From positions 496,001 through 560,000 of the forward strand of contig OZ244776.1 of NCBI GenBank assembly GCA_965219515.1: a DNA stretch of 64,000 nt, in the 5' to 3' direction. The translations under genes and the position numbers were made by a program. The notes beneath the pieces are model-generated. The model was not told the DNA's origin. It ran no database searches and was given only the letters and a program-made list of their open reading frames with translations. Positions within the stretch are counted from its first letter, which is position 1, and every line of letters begins with the position of its first letter. This document shows, in pieces, positions 10,501 through 18,356 of this stretch. The DNA comes from Ilyomonas sp965219515. GTDB taxonomy: Bacteria; Bacteroidota; Bacteroidia; Chitinophagales; Chitinophagaceae.

Positions 10501-10833
10501 ATTATAAATGGTGGGTCCTGTACTGTGTTCACTTGTGTTGCCAACCACGCCTTGCCATTCATACATCATATTGTTGCTCAAAACATTGATTGTGTAGTTG
10601 CCGCCCGGCGCCAAATTGCCTTCGTCATCGGTACCATCCCATTTTTCGGTATATGTTCCGGCATCATACTTTTTACCGCTCCAAAGTGTTTTCACCAATC
10701 GCTTTTCTTCCGAAAAAACACCTGCACTGGTTATACTTTCTTTTTCCAGCTTAAATACAAATGAGTTGCTGCCGGCAGGCGGCGGATTGAGATAATGTTG
10801 TTTCTCCGGAGAGTGAATATGCGATAGGATCAT
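7507..10833 (-). CDS. Large FlgD-like / beta-propeller / PA14-domain protein
   Basis: A 1108-residue protein. Residues about 18-85 resemble the FlgD Ig-like fold (KTLWSGKKYDAGTYTEKWDG, then LAPGGNYTI). Residues about 110-420 contain repeated YVLD-type strands (GIAVQKKGKYLFISH, LLTVDKNDDLWLCY, MAASPESNQLLICT), consistent with a WD/PQQ-like beta-propeller. Residues about 765-850 form a PA14-like domain (GLLGVYFNNAEL, ARWTGFIKTKMAGNYTFFV, LVIDKW). The last 220 residues look like a jelly-roll. I see no N-terminal signal peptide at the ATG, and no better start between 10834 and 10951, nor a C-terminal sorting signal. It lies 118 bp downstream of the exosortase gene on the same strand, so it may be a carbohydrate-binding partner of the polysaccharide system. 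Function unknown. Confidence 0.75.
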   Translation of the reverse strand: MILSHIHSPEKQHYLNPPPAGSNSFVFKLEKESITSAGVFSEEKRLVKTLWSGKKYDAGTYTEKWDGTDDEGNLAPGGNYTINVLSNNMMYEWQGVVGNTSEHSTGPTIYNNFSPGNGMVIAGNTAFLACGYNEQKSSQQKFLLSNPQQKFDVVPNQTGQASYFVATDGNVVYWAGSDVSQQWFVFGTKVSDDSFIVFPKGESVKAKYGRTYNAINKTEGNNAAISGIAVQKKGKYLFISHKSLDQLHVLDKTTGVLLHKISTSLPSLLTVDKNDDLWLCYQNNRVEKFSIAENGTITSQNIKTENLPDVLAMAASPESNQLLICTGGNRQQVIAVDTNTAKQIWTFGQKGGYAVSAEVTNDKFYFSDLRKSSGKCFVCIEKDHSFWIGDAGNYRMQHYNADKTFIERVMYIPAFYSSAADGNDATRVFANYLEFAIDYSKPLASNNGSWTLVKNWGSAVTKEMDGNYMRMKCVTTLKNNRTYALFLQPKAKMFTVVELGKNGKLRQTNINLPVTAQLYPDGSLRSVSESKTGSQMKFSIQALLGFNKEGNPMWKQPETIAVSPANSPQQPLFKGNLPSLKSGEITDSGVLVSFDASKKNDAWHLGGIKKGDNKWLWRTAQSTTKDYKGSFPPNGFFDIGNGVRNAGSIAIVFDNHIFWGYHGEFWKASQTNKWNHVHDNGLFVNQFGTTGPEWPKHTYPPGMAGNVLSASVIKAPNGKVYLYHNDENMHGGIHRWQLSGFETLHEQIIPLSLAHSEQGLLGVYFNNAELNNFGIVSSVQDSSINFSGLPRGSARWTGFIKTKMAGNYTFFVAGSGKIRLWIQDNLVIDKWNNETENTFTCNQKLETAVLQVIKIESADAGNLVLSWSINQQPKEIIAKQNLIPASNPYSLDIYNLLDGFSVTGETIVENNLYGWSRSPAKEDHTNQYNQWWSARTVPKLNRQLKSPDLKIKFSNRNQNAVISRTISLQHSVDSWQLTGALNFTGNQPNRGDNDGFYFDLLDKKGNIITRMYFLSQYPEALLYVNKTVVAKDNFKTHLSAFNKSLSIAIQVKQGNISFSIGNFPTAKVSVFAAGADWRNPAELRIQFMAAGNSTSRLIGIESLIFSVT

Positions 10834-10951
10834 TTTTCTTTCATTTAGTAATCATCATAGTCCGGCTATATCAACAATTAAGCTGCCATTCGTAACACGA
10901 AATCAGTATCTGTCATCATTTTTTCCAGCTTACATTTTATGCAAAACCGAA

Positions 10952-11545
10952 TCAAACCATATACTTTTCTGTTGGCTTCAGTTGCACTTCTTTTATCTTT
11001 CCCATCCGATACAATTTATATCGCTTCGCAAACCAGCCCATCAGCCCGAAGATGGCAATATAGCTCACCACATTAAACGCAAAATGCGGCTCAATTGCCT
11101 GAAACGCTTTCCACGAATGATGGTTAGCCAACGCAATCAACGCAATGCGTACGATATTGATTCCCGTAATCAGGGCGATGCCAATGCCAACCCAGGCAAA
11201 CTTATATTTCCAGCCGGCTTTGTGTGCCGTTACAAAAGCCGTCCAGAAACTCATAACCCCAAAACCAAGACAAGCCCAGATGATGCTGACACCCCGGCTT
11301 CCCGGTATGGCAATGGTGTTGAATGTGCGCTGATATACGTCGTAACCGCTTAGCTTTAACATGCCTTTTGCGCCCTGGCAAATAAAATAAGTAAGCCACG
11401 CGGGAAAATCGGCATACTGATCCAAAAAAGGACTATACGTTTTACCACCCGGCGACACGATGCCGATGTAGGCATAAAAACCAGCCGAAAGCAGCAGGTA
11501 AACAATTAGAAAACGGGGAATGCTGAATGTTTGATTCCGAAACAT
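10952..11545 (-). CDS. Exosortase/archaeosortase family protein (XrtY-like)
   Basis: A 197-residue membrane protein with about five to six hydrophobic segments. It carries the three active-site positions of the exosortase family: Cys92 in IIWACLGFGVMSFW, Arg133 in GINIVRIALIALA, and His154 in IEPHFAFNVVSY. Family knowledge: exosortases are transpeptidase-like proteases that cut C-terminal sorting signals in the inner membrane and occur with exopolysaccharide loci. The nearby VanZ, Wzy-like and GT genes match the exosortase Y neighbourhood of Bacteroidota. No protein with a C-terminal motif-TM-basic cluster signal was seen in this window, so its substrate is probably elsewhere. The subtype is inferred from context. 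Confidence 0.8.
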   Translation of the reverse strand: MFRNQTFSIPRFLIVYLLLSAGFYAYIGIVSPGGKTYSPFLDQYADFPAWLTYFICQGAKGMLKLSGYDVYQRTFNTIAIPGSRGVSIIWACLGFGVMSFWTAFVTAHKAGWKYKFAWVGIGIALITGINIVRIALIALANHHSWKAFQAIEPHFAFNVVSYIAIFGLMGWFAKRYKLYRMGKIKEVQLKPTEKYMV

Positions 11546-11712
11546 AGGATTCTATATGCTGTGGCAAATATCTGTTTTTTTGATGTTGCTTCGCAAAGAT
11601 GCTTTGTCATTGCATCGTTTATAAGAAATCTTTAATTGCGAAAACAGGCTGTCGTTTCCCGTGTACATAAAAAAATTGATTTTACTTTGACGCTCCCGGG
11701 TTTATAAATTTT

Positions 11713-12255
11713 ATGAGTGTTCAGCAATTAAATCAGTTTACAATGCCTGCCGGTTTCCGGGGCAAGCCGGGCTGGTACATACAGCTTTGGTGGATTGTGC
11801 AGTCGCTTTTTTTTAAGCCTTCGCCTCAGTTTATGTACGGCTGGCGGCGCTTTTTGCTGCGCGGCTTTGGTGCAAAAATTGGCAGGGGCGTTATTCTGCG
11901 GCCGGGCGTACATACGCAGTTTCCCTGGAAGCTAACCATCGGCGATGATAGCTGGATTGGCGATGATGTGGTGTTGTATAATCTGGGCGAAATCAGGATC
12001 GGCAGCAATGTGGTGGTTTCGCAGAAAAGTTATTTGTGCACCGGCTCGCACGATTATCAGACTATTGATTTTACCATTTTTAGCATTCCGGTTATACTGG
12101 AAGATGAATGCTGGCTGGCAACGGATGTGTATGTGGCGCCGGGTGTTACTATCGGGAAAGGAACCGTGGTAGGAGCGCGGTCTTCTGTTTTTAAATCGTT
12201 GCCCGCGGGAAAAATATGCATGGGAAGCCCGGCAAAAGTGATAAGAGACAGATAA
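11713..12255 (+). CDS. WcaF-like sugar O-acetyltransferase
   Basis: A 180-residue left-handed beta-helix acetyltransferase. Hexapeptide repeats run from about residue 55 (GAKIGRGVILRPGVH) to 165 (VYVAPGVTIGKGTVVGARSS); the catalytic His is in SHDYQT at about residue 114. The N-terminal WYIQLWWIVQSLFFKPSPQ segment is typical of the colanic-acid WcaF/serine O-acetyltransferase-like group. It would transfer acetyl from acetyl-CoA to a hydroxyl of a lipid-linked sugar in the cytoplasm. It lies between the exosortase locus and a WcaI-like glycosyltransferase, in line with a role in exopolysaccharide decoration. Good match to family length. Confidence 0.85.
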   Translation: MSVQQLNQFTMPAGFRGKPGWYIQLWWIVQSLFFKPSPQFMYGWRRFLLRGFGAKIGRGVILRPGVHTQFPWKLTIGDDSWIGDDVVLYNLGEIRIGSNVVVSQKSYLCTGSHDYQTIDFTIFSIPVILEDECWLATDVYVAPGVTIGKGTVVGARSSVFKSLPAGKICMGSPAKVIRDR

Positions 12256-12611
12256 AATCGGAAGCCCGTGAGCGGTGAATAACAGGTATTGAGTAGTAAG
12301 TATGTTGCAACTTAAATAACTTTTAAAATGCTATGCGAAACTTCCGGGCTTCGCATCTATATTTTGTAGCCCCTGGCTACTTCCTTCATCTAAATTTATT
12401 CAGGTTACGGTCGGTAATACTGCAGGCGGGATAATAGCATTGTGTCAGCCGATACCAAAGCTGAATTAATGTTTATTGCTGATGTTTACAACAGTTGCTC
12501 ACCTGCGTTTCGTCACGATGGAACTGAAGCTGAACAGCGTTACTAGTGCTGATGCTGCGCTGTGTCAGCTCCGCTTGCAGCAATACTTTTGTTGGTGGCA
12601 GGCTGATTGAA
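12256..12611. other. Gene-free spacer after the acetyltransferase
   Basis: No credible reading frame. A 7-bp-stem hairpin lies at 12333-12356 (ATGCGAA / TTCGCAT, loop 10), a possible weak terminator for the acetyltransferase, and the arms CGGAAGCCCG (12260-12269) and CGGGCTTCG (12345-12353) can also pair over a long loop. The stretch 12400-12600 is richer in GC than usual for spacers here and may be decayed coding or mobile DNA; I could not assign it. Confidence 0.4.
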
Positions 12612-12935
12612 CTAAGAGATTTCAATTACATTTTGTAAGTCTTCCTGTTCAAGTCTTCCAAATATTTTTGGAATAAGTTTTTGCAATGTTTTCAACCGAT
12701 TATTTATTGCGCATAAAATAAATATTGTCAATGAAAGCCGTGTTAAGTTTTGTTGATAAGGTAAGTTATAGTCAACAGTTACAAACAGTTTAAAATTATT
12801 GTCAATCATTAAGCGCAATAACTCACTATTTTTCTTTCCTAATCAACCCATATCCCTAACTGTTCGAACTTCATGTTCTTGTCCAATATTATTGCGCAAT
12901 TTGCGAGGCAAACTTTCATCAAGCAAAATTTTCAT
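12612..12935 (-). pseudogene. DUF5615-type PIN-like toxin, broken by an in-frame TGA
   Basis: Reading the minus strand from the ATG at 12935 gives MKILLDESLPRKLRNN, then HEVRTVRDMG, a TGA stop at 12845-12843, and continues in the same frame LGKKNSELLRLMIDNNFKLF up to the natural stop at 12612. This is the DUF5615 PIN-like layout: acidic KILLDE at the N-terminus, D-M-G-W-x-G-K-x-N-x-E-L in the middle, then a VTVD strand. The family has Trp where this copy has the TGA, so a single G-to-A change explains the break. Total coding length is about 107 codons, normal for the family. Function lost unless the stop is read through. Confidence 0.7.
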
Positions 12936-13148
12936 GTAAATGTTTTCTGATGTCAATGATTGTTTTGCCATTTCTAAAACTGATAAAGCAGCCTCTTTTG
13001 TTACAGAAGGAAAGTCATCCAAAAATTCTGAAAGATCGTCGCCACCTTCTATGTAATCAAATAAATTTTGTATAGGAACTCGTGTGCCAGCAAAAACTGG
13101 CGTGCCACTTATGATTTCAGGGTCAATATTAATTTATCCGTAAAGCAT
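12936..13148 (-). pseudogene. DUF433-type antitoxin, broken near its start
   Basis: The minus strand from ATG 13148 reads MLYG, TAA (13136-13134), then INIDPEIISGTPVFAGTRVP and onward DYIEGGDDLSEFLDDFPSVT without a further stop. DPEIxxGTPVFxGTRVP is the DUF433 hallmark; this family is usually encoded directly upstream of DUF5615 toxins and carries a small winged-helix-like fold. The stop at codon 5 (probably AAA to TAA) kills the start. The frame has no stop of its own before the toxin ATG: SLTSENIY runs straight into MKILLDE, so the 3' end is also altered. Both partners of the pair therefore look dead. Confidence 0.65.
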
Positions 13149-13539
13149 ATAATAAATAATTTATCAATCGAAGTTACAAAAATGAAAAGCTTAGTTTTCA
13201 ATTTTAAGTTGTCACGCCAGCTTGCCACCAACATTGTAGTAAATGTAACCGATGTTTAATTTTACCGTTCCGGAAGGTGAATAAATGCGCATCTTTACAA
13301 CACGTTACAAAAAATTTGAGGGCAGGCTCAGCCTTAAAAATCAATTAAGAATCTCTTTGGTCAGCGCAGAACAAACTTCCTTAAAAAATTTCTGCGTTTC
13401 TTTATGAACGGAATTGATTGTTGTACATGGCCGGAAAAAGGTAATTTGTAAAATCTTTTTTGGTATTGGTTTTATCCGCCGATTTTATTCTGTCATCTAA
13501 CTGCAATTGTTCATTGCATTTTATTTATAAAAAACCGCC
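13149..13539. other. Gene-free spacer before the PKD surface protein
   Basis: AT-rich DNA. A small plus-strand frame (13068-13259) overlaps the broken antitoxin and has no recognisable content, so it is not called. A minus-strand open stretch of about 45 codons (13326-13474) has no start codon and no match I recognise; it may be another decayed remnant. No clear promoter for the PKD gene was seen. Confidence 0.35.
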
Positions 13540-16500
13540 ATGCGGCATCAAAACCCAATCAGGCAAATCTGCCAATCTCAGGGCAACTTTTGCAGCTTTG
13601 CTGTTTATGTTGTTGTTTTTGTTTTTTTTTACCTGCAGCCCCGCACCGGCTATTCGCAGGTAGCAGCCGATTTTACTACCGATACTACAAACGGTTGTGT
13701 ACCGTTTACCGTTCATTGCACAAGCACCCAAAATGAAGGCGTAACCAGTTGGTACTGGACGGCAGGCAACGGGCAAACCTCCACCGCGCAAAACCCGACT
13801 TTTACATTTACCAGACCTGGTAAATATCGCATCAAACTAAAAACCAGCGATAATTCTTCTGCCGATTCTGTGAGCCGCGATGTATTTGCCAATGGTATCT
13901 ATTCCGGGTTTACCTACCAGTACAATACCATTTGTACAGTGCCTGTTGCGGTTAACTTTACCTCTCACGATACCTCTGCCGACGGCAATTACCACTGGGA
14001 TTTTGGCGATTCTGCGGTTTCAATAGCGCGTAACCCCGCACATACTTACCGTTCGCAGGGCAGATATATGGTGCGCCTTACCACATACAGCAAAGAAGGT
14101 TGTATTGACTCAACCGTAAAAATAATAGAGACAGGGAAGGTTGCGGTAGATTTTACGTCGCCGGATACCGCCTGCAGCAATAGTACCGTAACATTTACGA
14201 GCACTTCTTCATCCGTTCCCAAATCGGCCAGATGGACCATCAATGGCGAAGTGGTAAACCGGTCTGTTAACGGGTTTCCCTACACATTCACCACGCCCGG
14301 CACTTATACTATACAACTCACAGAAGATTTTGGCGGCTGCAGTTTTGGTAAAGAAAAGAAAATTGTTATTTTACGTAAACCAACCGCTTTGTTTAACCAG
14401 TCGGGCACATTGCAAAACTGCCTTTATCCTTCGGTTGTTCAGTTTTCCAATGCCTCTTCCGATGCCGATACCTATATCTGGGATTTTGGTGATGGCTCAC
14501 CGGCATCCAGCGAGCCGAATCCGATACATCGCTATGAAACGGCGGGCCAATTTTCTCCGGCTCTGATTGCCGCCAATGCCAACGGATGTTCAGACATCAT
14601 TACAAAACCCAATCTTATTTTATTAGGTCCACCCATCATAACGGGATTGCAGGGTTTGCCCGCTTCACATTGCCTTCCGTATGCCATTCATCCTATGGCC
14701 ATTGTAAATACACCCGAACCCATTGCCGCTTATGACTGGAATTTCGGTAACGGCGATCATGCCTACGATTCATCGCCTGCCTACACATACCGGCAGCAAG
14801 GATATTATGACGTAACACTGATTTTAAAAACGGTAAGCGGTTGCACCGATACTTTTTTTGTTGAACGTGCGGTTTCTGTGGGCGATTCTGTTGTGCCGGA
14901 TTTTACGGTAGATAAAACCATCGCCTGCGGCTCCGATGTATTTACTTTTACGGCAACCGCTTCGGCGAAACCTGCTTCATGGTCGTGGCGTTTTGGTGAC
15001 GGAACCACAGGGGGCGGACAAACGATATCGCACCGGTTTCTTACCACCGGCAGCCAAACCGTTTCGGTAGATGCAGCCAATTACGGCTGCCGTGTAAGGA
15101 AGGAAAAAAAAGACCTTCTGATTGTAAAACCGCCTATTGCCGGGATTGCCGTGCAATATGATTGCACCAATCAGCTTCAGGTAAAATACAAAGATGCAAC
15201 GCAGGGTGCGCTTTCCTGGCAATGGGATTTTGGCGATGGCTCGCCGGTCTCATCCGAACAAAATCCACCCCTGCATGTATATTCCTCATCGGGGATTTAC
15301 AAAGTAAAATTATCCACCGGAAACGAAGCGTGTAAAAGTACAGATTCGGTAACGGTGTCGGTTCTCAACACCAAGCCCGTCTTTACCTACAATCCTGCCA
15401 ATGGATACGTTTGCAGAAAACAGGGCATTGAAATGGCGGCCACCAATCCCGAGTACATTGCCGATTATTACTGGAATTTTGATGATGGAAAAAGCGCGTT
15501 TAGCAATACTTTTATCGTAAAACAATACGATAAGGCAGGCGTATATCATCCTTCGCTGGTGGCAAGGTATAAAAACGGCTGTTACGATACACTTTACAGC
15601 CCCGAACCCGTGCACGTAACCGGGCCAACGGCTTCATTTGATGCTGGTGATGGAATCAATTGTCTGAACAATGATGTTGTATTTAAAGATAAAAGCGTTA
15701 CCGATGATGCGCATAAGATTGTAAGCTGGTGGTGGAACTGCGGCGATGCGTACAGCGAAATCAGAACCACATCTCCGTTCAGCCACACATATGCAAAAAG
15801 CGGCAGCTACGCAGCAAGTTTGCTAGTAAAGGACAACAACAATTGCACAGATACGGCTTATTTCACCGTAAAAATCAGCGCTTTGCCAAAGGTGAATGCT
15901 GGTAACGACACATTTGTATGCGAAGGCAGCAAGGTGCAGTTGCAGGCAGGCGGCGCCCTTAGCTATGTGTGGAATAAAGATAATACGCTGAACTGCGTTA
16001 GCTGCGGATCGCCGGTAGCTTCGCCGCTCAAAGAAGCGCGGTACGTTGTAACCGGCACAGACGGCAATAACTGCTCGGCTTCCGACACGGTGCTGGTACA
16101 GGTTGTGAGGCCGTTTAATTTGTCGGTAACTGCACAAAGTTCCGGAATTTGTCAAACTAAAAGTACCAGGTTAACGGCGACCGGCACCGATTTGTATTCG
16201 TGGCAACCCGCAGCAGGATTGGATGATGCCTCCGCTGCCAGTCCGCTTGCCTCGCCTGACGTAACAACACAATATTTTGTAACCGGCACAGATAAACATC
16301 ATTGTTTTTCGCAACGCGGAGAAATAACTGTTAACGTTTACCCCAGACCGCAGGTTAATATTTCAGACAGCTTTATTATAGCTGAAAAAGGAGATGTAAA
16401 CCTTTTACAAACTACCGGCAGTGATAACATCGCAAGCTGGTTATGGTCGCCGCCGGCAGGATTGAGTTGTAACGATTGCCCGCAGCCGCTTTCTACCGCA

Positions 16501-16878
16501 AATAAAACCATAACTTATACGGCTGTTGTTTATACCGATCATGGCTGCAGCGATACCGATAAAATTACCATTCAAGTGCTGTGCAATCAGAATAAAATTT
16601 TTATACCTACCGGTTTTACGCCGAATCACGATGGCACAAACGATTTCTTTTTTGTAAAAAGCAGTACCGATAATCCTATCCGTTCGTTCAGCATATACAG
16701 TCGTAACGGAGAACGCATATTTCTAAAAACCAATACCGTTACCAACAATCCGGCACAGGGATGGGACGGAACGTACAAAAGCATTCCCATATCGGGCGGC
16801 GTATATATTTACCGCATAGAAATTTTGTGTAACGATGAAGTAATTCCGTTTACGGGCACCATTACATTATTGCGGTAG
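13540..16878 (+). CDS. PKD-repeat surface protein with T9SS type B sorting domain
   Basis: A 1112-residue secreted protein. Residues 1-40 form a signal peptide (hydrophobic AVYVVVFVFFYL, cleavage probably after GYSQ). At least seven or eight PKD-type repeats follow, marked by WDFGDGSP or variants (YHWDFGD, YIWDFGDGS, YDWNFGNG, WSWRFGDG, WQWDFGDGS, YYWNFDDG, WWWNCGD) each with a downstream HxYxxxG turn. Two Ig-like Cys-rich blocks lie near residues 790-940. The last about 90 residues, starting IFIPTGFTPNHDGTNDFF and containing WDGTYKSIPISGGVYIYRI, are the gliding-motility-associated (type B) C-terminal domain that directs export through the type IX system. It is likely surface-anchored and adhesive; the ligand is unknown. 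Confidence 0.9.
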   Translation: MRHQNPIRQICQSQGNFCSFAVYVVVFVFFYLQPRTGYSQVAADFTTDTTNGCVPFTVHCTSTQNEGVTSWYWTAGNGQTSTAQNPTFTFTRPGKYRIKLKTSDNSSADSVSRDVFANGIYSGFTYQYNTICTVPVAVNFTSHDTSADGNYHWDFGDSAVSIARNPAHTYRSQGRYMVRLTTYSKEGCIDSTVKIIETGKVAVDFTSPDTACSNSTVTFTSTSSSVPKSARWTINGEVVNRSVNGFPYTFTTPGTYTIQLTEDFGGCSFGKEKKIVILRKPTALFNQSGTLQNCLYPSVVQFSNASSDADTYIWDFGDGSPASSEPNPIHRYETAGQFSPALIAANANGCSDIITKPNLILLGPPIITGLQGLPASHCLPYAIHPMAIVNTPEPIAAYDWNFGNGDHAYDSSPAYTYRQQGYYDVTLILKTVSGCTDTFFVERAVSVGDSVVPDFTVDKTIACGSDVFTFTATASAKPASWSWRFGDGTTGGGQTISHRFLTTGSQTVSVDAANYGCRVRKEKKDLLIVKPPIAGIAVQYDCTNQLQVKYKDATQGALSWQWDFGDGSPVSSEQNPPLHVYSSSGIYKVKLSTGNEACKSTDSVTVSVLNTKPVFTYNPANGYVCRKQGIEMAATNPEYIADYYWNFDDGKSAFSNTFIVKQYDKAGVYHPSLVARYKNGCYDTLYSPEPVHVTGPTASFDAGDGINCLNNDVVFKDKSVTDDAHKIVSWWWNCGDAYSEIRTTSPFSHTYAKSGSYAASLLVKDNNNCTDTAYFTVKISALPKVNAGNDTFVCEGSKVQLQAGGALSYVWNKDNTLNCVSCGSPVASPLKEARYVVTGTDGNNCSASDTVLVQVVRPFNLSVTAQSSGICQTKSTRLTATGTDLYSWQPAAGLDDASAASPLASPDVTTQYFVTGTDKHHCFSQRGEITVNVYPRPQVNISDSFIIAEKGDVNLLQTTGSDNIASWLWSPPAGLSCNDCPQPLSTANKTITYTAVVYTDHGCSDTDKITIQVLCNQNKIFIPTGFTPNHDGTNDFFFVKSSTDNPIRSFSIYSRNGERIFLKTNTVTNNPAQGWDGTYKSIPISGGVYIYRIEILCNDEVIPFTGTITLLR

Positions 16879-17120
16879 CAGGAGAAGCCACTGTTAAGAA
16901 GATACCGAAAAAGAACCGGAAATTAATGCAAACTGAAATGTTGAATATTTGTACTTTTACTACGTAACTGTTACCTGTGATTCTTGTTTTATGAAAGACA
17001 TTTGATTTTCCTGTTTTGTTTTGCTATTAACTGCGATGCCGGTAATTATAAATTCTGTTTCGCAGATTTTTTAAAGCATTACCTTGCCTGCCACTTTTTA
17101 AAAAGCATCCTAATCTTTTC

Positions 17121-18356
17121 ATGAAGAAACGTGTTCTTCTTATTAGCGGAAATTATTTTCCTGAACCCACAGGTATCGGGAAGTATAACAAGGAAATGAC
17201 CGACTGGATGGCTGATAATGGTTTTGATTGCACCGTTATTGCTACCTATCCTTACTATCCATACTGGAAGGTGCAGGAGCCTTATACCAGCAAACATCTG
17301 TGGTATAGCAAAGAAATTCTCACGACTGCCAAAGGAAACGCCATCACCGTATATCGCTGTCCGCATTATGTACCTAAAAAGCCAACCGGCAGGCGTCGTA
17401 TTGCGCTTGAATTTTCTTTTAGTATGTCGGTTTTTTTTCAGATTGTAAAGTTGATGGCTACAAAAAAATTCGACGTGGTGATAACCGTTGTTCCGCCGAT
17501 GCCGTTGGGTTTGTTATCTGTTTTGTATAAAAAAATGAAGAAGGCTAAGTTTATGTATCATGTGCAGGATTTGCAGATAGAAGCCGCGCGCGATTTACAG
17601 CTTATTAAATCCGATAGCGCCATCCGCGCCTTATTCCGCATCGAGAAATTCATTATCAAAAATGCAGATACGGTAAGCAGCATCTCGAAAGGAATGATTT
17701 CTAAAATACAGGAAAAATCGGGCAACCGCGAGGTTGTTTTTTTTCCTAACTGGGCTGACCTTAGTTTTTTTTACCCGATGTATAACAAAGCAGAATTAAA
17801 ACAGGAATTTGGCTTTGCGCCGGACGATATCGTTGTACTTTATTCCGGCTCCATTGGTGAAAAACAGGGTCTGGAAGCTATTCTTACGGCGGCTAAAGAA
17901 TACCAGGACGGCCATGTTAAATTCCTAATCTGCGGGTCAGGACCCTATAAAGAAAAACTGCACCAAATGTCAGATGACATGGAGTTGAACAACGTAGTAT
18001 TTTTTCCGTTGCAGCCACTCGAAAAATTCAATCGCTTTCTCAACATGGCAGATGCGCATCTCATCATTCAAAAAGCCAACGCCAGCGATCTGGTGATGCC
18101 AAGCAAATTAACAACCATTCTGGCAGTGGGTGGTCTGGCGGTTATCACGGCCAACCCGGATTCTTCCCTGCACGATATGATAAGCGAATACAAGATTGGT
18201 ATTTTGGCCGAAGCTGAAACAGATGATGCGTTGATAAAAGCGATTTCGGTAGCCATTCATGACGATAACAGCCGCATCAGAAACAATGCCCGCCGTTATG
18301 CCGAAGAGTTTTTATCCATAGACAACGTGATGCGCCGCTATGTGGAAGAAATGTAA
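17121..18356 (+). CDS. WcaI-like glycosyltransferase (GT4)
   Basis: A 411-residue GT-B enzyme. It starts KKRVLLISGNYFPEPTGIGK, matching the colanic-acid WcaI group, with TYPYYPYW shortly after. The donor half shows VVLYSGSIGEKQGLEAIL (about residue 240) and ASDLVMPSKLTTILAVGG, the motif that replaces the usual E-x7-E acceptor loop in WcaI-type fucosyltransferases. It is cytoplasmic. It sits 242 bp after the PKD gene with no other gene between, and is followed by a strong terminator, so it may be a single-gene unit. A WcaI role in Fuc transfer is family knowledge; the actual sugar here is not known. Confidence 0.85.
   Translation: MKKRVLLISGNYFPEPTGIGKYNKEMTDWMADNGFDCTVIATYPYYPYWKVQEPYTSKHLWYSKEILTTAKGNAITVYRCPHYVPKKPTGRRRIALEFSFSMSVFFQIVKLMATKKFDVVITVVPPMPLGLLSVLYKKMKKAKFMYHVQDLQIEAARDLQLIKSDSAIRALFRIEKFIIKNADTVSSISKGMISKIQEKSGNREVVFFPNWADLSFFYPMYNKAELKQEFGFAPDDIVVLYSGSIGEKQGLEAILTAAKEYQDGHVKFLICGSGPYKEKLHQMSDDMELNNVVFFPLQPLEKFNRFLNMADAHLIIQKANASDLVMPSKLTTILAVGGLAVITANPDSSLHDMISEYKIGILAEAETDDALIKAISVAIHDDNSRIRNNARRYAEEFLSIDNVMRRYVEEM

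Noticed and set aside
13068..13259. Small plus-strand frame in the scar region
   Set aside because: It runs across the broken DUF433 gene on the opposite strand and has no family features.
13326..13474. About 45 open codons on the minus strand before the PKD gene
   Set aside because: No start codon and no match that I recognise; too short to call even as a remnant.
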